Of a stretch of DNA of 64,000 nucleotides, positions 60,638-64,000 are shown in pieces. The DNA lies in contig NZ_CP134696.1 of NCBI RefSeq assembly GCF_031851795.1, positions 4,236,501-4,300,500 of the forward strand, read 5' to 3'. Numbering within the stretch: the first letter of the stretch is position 1; the number at the start of each line of letters is the position of its first letter. Under the pieces are notes generated by a model. The model was given only the letters and a program-made list of their open reading frames with translations, did no database searches and was not told where the DNA came from. A program made the position numbers and the translations under genes. This DNA comes from Pontibacter sp. G13 (lineage in GTDB: Bacteria; Bacteroidota; Bacteroidia; J057).

Positions 60638-60802
60638 GTACTTAAGAATTTTCGAGACAAAGGGAAATATGCAGTTGCCAAGTGTAGTCAATCTCGGATT
60701 GATTGAGTACGGAATATACGAAATTCTGTGAAATACTGGACCCCGCATCAAGGCTTTTGATGGGGTATTTACGCGGGTGGAAAGGTCTCTTGAGCAGAGA
60801 TT

Positions 60803-61705
60803 TTAGGGGCGTGGGTGATGCATCGCATGTACCGAACGAAGATATGTACGATCCATGTGCAGATACATTTCTGTCGTCGTGATGGAGGCATGGCCCAACA
60901 TGTCCTGAACCGCTCGGAGGTCGGCTCCGCCCTCGATCAAATGGGTCGCAAATGAATGCCGAAAGGTGTGGGGACTCACCGATGTCTGAATACCTGCCAG
61001 AGCGGCAAGTTCCTTTACAGCTGTAAATACCGAGATCCGGGACAATTGCTTGCCGAATCGATTGAGGAGCAAGAAGTCTTCATGCCCAGGCTTGGGACGT
61101 GTGTCTGCTCGATCCGTATACAGATAGTGGTCGATAGCATCGAGGGCAGGTTGGCCGATCGGAACCAATCGCTCTTTCCCGCCTTTCCCGAAAATTCGTA
61201 CAAATCCTTCCTGTGGGTGGATATCTGATAGCTTGAGGTGGGTAAGCTCCGAGACGCGTAATCCGCAGCCATACAGCACTTCGACTATCACCCGATTGCG
61301 GGGCCCTTGGGGATGATGATCCTCGATGATCGTCAAGATCTGCTCAATCTGATGGACGGAAAGTACGGTCGGCAGCTTTCGACCAAACTTGGGCTGCTGG
61401 AGCAATTCGCTGGGATCTTGATCGGTCCATTCCTCCGAAAACAAAAAGCCATGAAATGCCCGGATACTGGACATGTTTCGAGCTAGGGACCGTTGTTGCA
61501 GAAGACATTCTTCCACCAGAAATCGAAGGTAATCCTGAATGTCCGACAGTCTGATCTGGTCTGGATCGGCGATTTCCCAGATGTCTTCCATGGATTGCGC
61601 ATACCTCCGGATATCAGTCAGATAAGCCTGCTGCGTCAGCTCAGAGGCCCCTCGCTCCACTTGCAGATAGCGCTCAAATTCCGTGATGGCTTGCGAAAAT
61701 TTCAT
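60803..61705 (-). CDS. xerD: Tyrosine recombinase XerD/XerC type
   Basis: 300 residues, the normal Xer length. Chromosome-dimer resolution at dif with FtsK. N-terminal SAM-like domain (1-105), then the catalytic residues R150 (YGCGLRVSEL), K174 (GKGGKERLVP), H246 and R249 (SPHTFRHSFATHLIEGGADL), H272 (MLGHASITTTEMY) and Y281. It is not part of an integron or island; its neighbours are housekeeping genes. It is divergent from aroQ. Whether it is the XerC or XerD partner is not certain from the sequence alone. Confidence 0.93.
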   Translation of the reverse strand: MKFSQAITEFERYLQVERGASELTQQAYLTDIRRYAQSMEDIWEIADPDQIRLSDIQDYLRFLVEECLLQQRSLARNMSSIRAFHGFLFSEEWTDQDPSELLQQPKFGRKLPTVLSVHQIEQILTIIEDHHPQGPRNRVIVEVLYGCGLRVSELTHLKLSDIHPQEGFVRIFGKGGKERLVPIGQPALDAIDHYLYTDRADTRPKPGHEDFLLLNRFGKQLSRISVFTAVKELAALAGIQTSVSPHTFRHSFATHLIEGGADLRAVQDMLGHASITTTEMYLHMDRTYLRSVHAMHHPRP

Positions 61706-61779
61706 ATCTGTTAGAATCTCCGATTGAATTTTATATGCGGAAAAAAATTCCGTACGTTGGCCCCCAAAATCCTACCCAC

Positions 61780-62208
61780 ATGCAGCTGCTAATCATCAAT
61801 GGCCCCAACCTCAATCTGCTGGGTCATCGCGAACCGGACATTTACGGGACCCAAACCTTCGAGGATGTGCTCCTTCGCATTCGGCAGAAATATCCATCGT
61901 ACAAGATCGGATATTTCCAATCCAATCACGAGGGGGAGTTGGTGGATCGCGTCCAAACTACCCTTGCGGAAGAGCTGGATGGCGTAGTCCTCAATTTGGG
62001 CGCATTGACGCATTACAGCTACGCGCTGCATGATGCACTGAAAATGGTGAAATGCCCCAAGGTCGAAGTGCATATTTCCCACATTTTTTCCAGAGAGGCC
62101 TTCCGTCACCAATCCGTCATTGCGCCAGCATGCGATGGTATGATCTCCGGTTTGGGCACCGCAGGCTATGATTTGGCTATTCAATGGTTGGCGGCCAAAG
62201 GCCAATAG
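61780..62208 (+). CDS. aroQ: Type II 3-dehydroquinate dehydratase
   Basis: 142 residues from ATG 61780 (MQLLIINGPNLNLLGHREPD). Third step of the shikimate pathway. Catalytic Y22 (DIYGTQTF) is present. SNHEGELVDRV, the LNLGALTHYSYALHDAL segment (family form NPGAxTH) and EVHISHIFSREAFR (family form HISN) are recognisable with small changes. A TACGTTGG before the start is close to a -7 element. The R5 repeat lies downstream. Confidence 0.95.
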   Translation: MQLLIINGPNLNLLGHREPDIYGTQTFEDVLLRIRQKYPSYKIGYFQSNHEGELVDRVQTTLAEELDGVVLNLGALTHYSYALHDALKMVKCPKVEVHISHIFSREAFRHQSVIAPACDGMISGLGTAGYDLAIQWLAAKGQ

Positions 62209-62270
62209 CTAGGCAGCCACGATATTTGTGGAGCTAGTCGGGTCTCCTTGAAGATCCTAATTTGGCTGAT

Positions 62271-62484
62271 TTGGGGGTATCCCGACGTGCTTGGCAGGAA
62301 GATCTTCCCAGTGGGATCAGTCGTCGGGTCGCTCCCTTTCGTGCTCCGCTGCCGCTTCGGTCGGTGAGCGGTACGGCGGAATGATCTTGATTGGGAGGTC
62401 TACTTGATCTTTTGAACCTGGCAGATTGATCTAGGCTCACCGACTACCCCTTCAGGCAGCTTACCCCCCACGGGCCATCCGCAC
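62271..62484 (+). repeat. Dispersed intergenic repeat, copy R5
   Basis: Begins TTGGGGGTATCCCGACGTGC, contains CGCTTCGGTCGGTGAGCGG and ends ACGGGCCATCCGCAC. It shares several 15-20 bp blocks with R2. It fills the gap between the convergent aroQ and pdhA genes. Confidence 0.75.
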
Positions 62485-62486
62485 AC

Positions 62487-62522
62487 AAAAAAAGCGGGGC
62501 TATCCACAAAGGTAGCCCCGCT
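62487..62522 (-). terminator. Terminator of pdhA
   Basis: 12-bp stem AGCGGGGCTA(C)C.. / ..TAGCCCCGCT with a short loop, followed on the minus strand by T7. Confidence 0.9.
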
Positions 62523-62545
62523 CGGTATATGGTCTAGTTGGGAGA

Positions 62546-63571
62546 TTAGTCCATGATGTATGGGTAATCGCCAACATAAACGTCTTCGTACAAAGCGCTC
62601 ACATCTGGGTATGGAGACTGCTCAGCGAAGGTTACGGACTCAGCAACAGTTGCCTTGATCTGAGTATCGATCTCCTTCAATTGCTCCTCGGTAGCCATGT
62701 CATTCTCCAACAAGTAGAGTTTCAAGCCAACGATTGGGTCACGGTCTTTGAACTCATTGAGTTCGTCGCGTGTACGGTATTTCATTGGGTCGGACATGGA
62801 GTGACCGCGGTAGCGGTAGGTCTTCATCTCCATCAGCATAGGACCTTTTCCGGAACGAGCATGCTCCACAGCAGCGGTCATGGCATCGTACACTTCGAAG
62901 GTGCTCATGGCGTCTACAGACACTGAAGGCATGTCGTAGGAGAGACCCAATTTGTGCAGCTCAGTCACATTGGAAGTACGCTCTACAGAGGTACCCATTG
63001 CGTAAGCGTTGTTTTCGATCACAAAGATCACAGGAAGTTCCCACAGCATCGCCAAGTTGAAGGCTTCGTGCAGGGCACCTTGACGTGTAGCACCGTCACC
63101 CATCAAGCAGACGGTCACGTTATCACCACCCTTGTATTTGGATCCGAAAGCAATTCCGGCTCCGAGTGGAATCTGGCCACCGACGATCCCGTGTCCACCC
63201 ATGAAGTTGTGCTCCTTGGAGAAGAAGTGCATAGAACCACCTTTTCCTTTGGAACAACCAGTAGCCTTGCCATACAGCTCGGCCATACAGGCGTTGGGGG
63301 TTACCCCGCGTACCAATGCTCCACCGTGATCGCGGTAAGCGGTAATGACATAATCGTCAGGACGGATCGCCCCTTCGATTCCAACAGCAACCGCCTCTTG
63401 ACCGATATACAAGTGGCAGAACCCGCGGAACTTACCCTGCATATACAACTGGCCAGCTTTTTCCTCAAAGCGACGGATCATTAAAGCTTGCTCGTACCAT
63501 TGCATCACCTGCTCTTGGGTATATGCAGCTTTTTTCTTTCGTGTGCGCGACTTCGTTTTCGTGGTAGACAT
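62546..63571 (-). CDS. pdhA: Pyruvate dehydrogenase E1 component, alpha subunit
   Basis: 341 residues. Cytoplasmic TPP-dependent decarboxylase half of the pyruvate dehydrogenase complex. TPP/Mg site is GDGATRQGALHEAFN with the closing ENNAYAMGTS; RYRGHSMSDPMKYR is the regulatory-loop region, and YRDHGGALVRG and GKGGSMHFF are also typical. The N-terminus is lysine/arginine-rich (MSTTKTKSRTRKKKAAY). The E1-beta gene is not next to it on either visible side. Confidence 0.97.
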   Translation of the reverse strand: MSTTKTKSRTRKKKAAYTQEQVMQWYEQALMIRRFEEKAGQLYMQGKFRGFCHLYIGQEAVAVGIEGAIRPDDYVITAYRDHGGALVRGVTPNACMAELYGKATGCSKGKGGSMHFFSKEHNFMGGHGIVGGQIPLGAGIAFGSKYKGGDNVTVCLMGDGATRQGALHEAFNLAMLWELPVIFVIENNAYAMGTSVERTSNVTELHKLGLSYDMPSVSVDAMSTFEVYDAMTAAVEHARSGKGPMLMEMKTYRYRGHSMSDPMKYRTRDELNEFKDRDPIVGLKLYLLENDMATEEQLKEIDTQIKATVAESVTFAEQSPYPDVSALYEDVYVGDYPYIMD

Positions 63572-63866
63572 AGGAGTAACGAGATTGGCGTACGTTCTAG
63601 AATCTCAGAATTCGAAATTAAACTCAACGTTAAAATTGGAAATTCTTACCTTCAAACACAAATTAAATCGTTTGGGTTTCCGAGGTCTTTCATGAATTTC
63701 TCTGTATCCATTTGTGCCCAATGATAGTGCCAGATACAAGGAATATGGCTGAACTGCCTACAATGCCCACTCACTGGGACAGTTGGACGTTTGGTCGAAA
63801 AAATGGCCGACTGCCTGATTATCAAAGCTGTCCTGTGTTTTTTCATAGGCTCAAATCCTGACCTTC
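63572..63866. other. Intergenic region between divergent pdhA and recF
   Basis: About 295 bp with no convincing gene. TAATTTCG on the minus strand near 63615, one mismatch to the -7 consensus, may serve pdhA. A GTCGAAAAAATGGCCGA near 63794 resembles the core of the 59.5-kb repeat but is too short to be called a copy. Confidence 0.4.
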
Positions 63867-64000
63867 TTGCATTTTTCCAACCTACACCTCATCCAATTTC
63901 GAAACTATCCAGAGCTTCAAGTTTCTTTTAGCCCTGACATCAATTGTATCACCGGACCCAACGGTGCAGGGAAGACAAATATCCTCGATGCACTCCATTT
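63867..64000 (+). CDS. recF: DNA replication and repair protein RecF (partial, runs off right edge)
   Basis: Only the first 44 codons are inside the window. From a TTG at 63867 the frame reads (M)HFSNLHLIQFRNYPELQVSF, then NCITGPNGAGKTNILDALH: the RecF/SMC start with FRNY and the Walker A GPNGAGKT. A stop codon (63846-63848) lies upstream with no in-frame ATG between, so TTG is the best start. RecF loads RecA at gaps with RecO and RecR. Confidence 0.88.
   Translation, partial: MHFSNLHLIQFRNYPELQVSFSPDINCITGPNGAGKTNILDALH

Noticed and set aside
60803-61705. Tyrosine recombinase as sign of a mobile island
   Set aside because: Length and motifs are those of housekeeping XerC/XerD, and the neighbours are core genes.
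63786-63812. Possible extra copy of the 59.5-kb repeat
   Set aside because: Only about 15 bp around TCGAAAAAATGGCC match; too short to separate from chance.

Overview
The window reads as chromosomal DNA of a Bacteroidota bacterium, probably a marine Saprospira- or Cytophaga-like lineage. Four things point there: a T9SS type-B (gliding-motility) sorting domain, a Rho factor with a long charged N-terminal insertion, LytS/LytTR two-component genes, and many promoters of the Bacteroidota form TAnnTTTG. The genus is not certain. Genes are densely packed, with no rRNA, tRNA, CRISPR array, prophage or transposase that I can recognise.

Layout. 1-6 kb: a TPR protein (cut by the left edge), a PstS-like lipoprotein, nuoN, a PKD/T9SS surface protein and a small secreted protein. 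6-15 kb: purC, uup, serS, rho, a NUDIX hydrolase and mltG. 15-19 kb: a membrane LytS-type kinase and its LytTR regulator, preceded by two copies of a structured leader/terminator element. 19-25 kb: rsmI, a flavin reductase, nuoL and nuoM. 25-28 kb: a small winged-helix-like protein, an alpha/beta hydrolase, an RfaE2-like nucleotidyltransferase, a PIG-L deacetylase (preceded by the third copy of the leader element) and a methyltransferase. 28-34 kb: secA, an inositol monophosphatase, a gamma-carbonic-anhydrase-like gene and nuoK. 34-39 kb: three tandem amidohydrolase-family genes. 39-46 kb: a GT2 glycosyltransferase overlapping a flippase-like membrane protein, a small lipoprotein, an ArnT-like glycosyltransferase and an esterase-fold protein lacking its serine. 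46-54 kb: rlmN, two CoA-type NUDIX genes, a polysaccharide deacetylase, an HMG-CoA-lyase-like gene, proB, proA and a cell-wall amidase. 54-64 kb: a second nuoM, a large FAD/Fe-S oxidoreductase, a DinB protein, a beta-propeller lipoprotein, xerD, aroQ, pdhA and the start of recF.

Two themes stand out. First, complex I genes lie at four separate places and include four antiporter-like subunits (NuoL, NuoN and two NuoM), and NuoL carries an apparent insertion of about 33 residues in its lateral helix. This is the signature expected of a complex I with an extra pump module. Second, the intergenic DNA is rich in structure. A three-copy RNA element shows compensatory base changes and sits exactly 49 nt before two unrelated genes. 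A family of 170-250 bp repeats (TTGGG.GT ... CCGCAC) occupies five intergenic regions, mostly between convergent genes. There is also an inverted/direct repeat unit near 59.5 kb and a perfect 24-bp-arm hairpin near 14.9 kb.

Several proteins keep a fold but have lost catalytic residues: the esterase-like protein has GQGAG instead of GxSxG, and two of the three amidohydrolases lack HxH. Many start codons were chosen because a TAnnTTTG element overlaps the longest possible reading frame.
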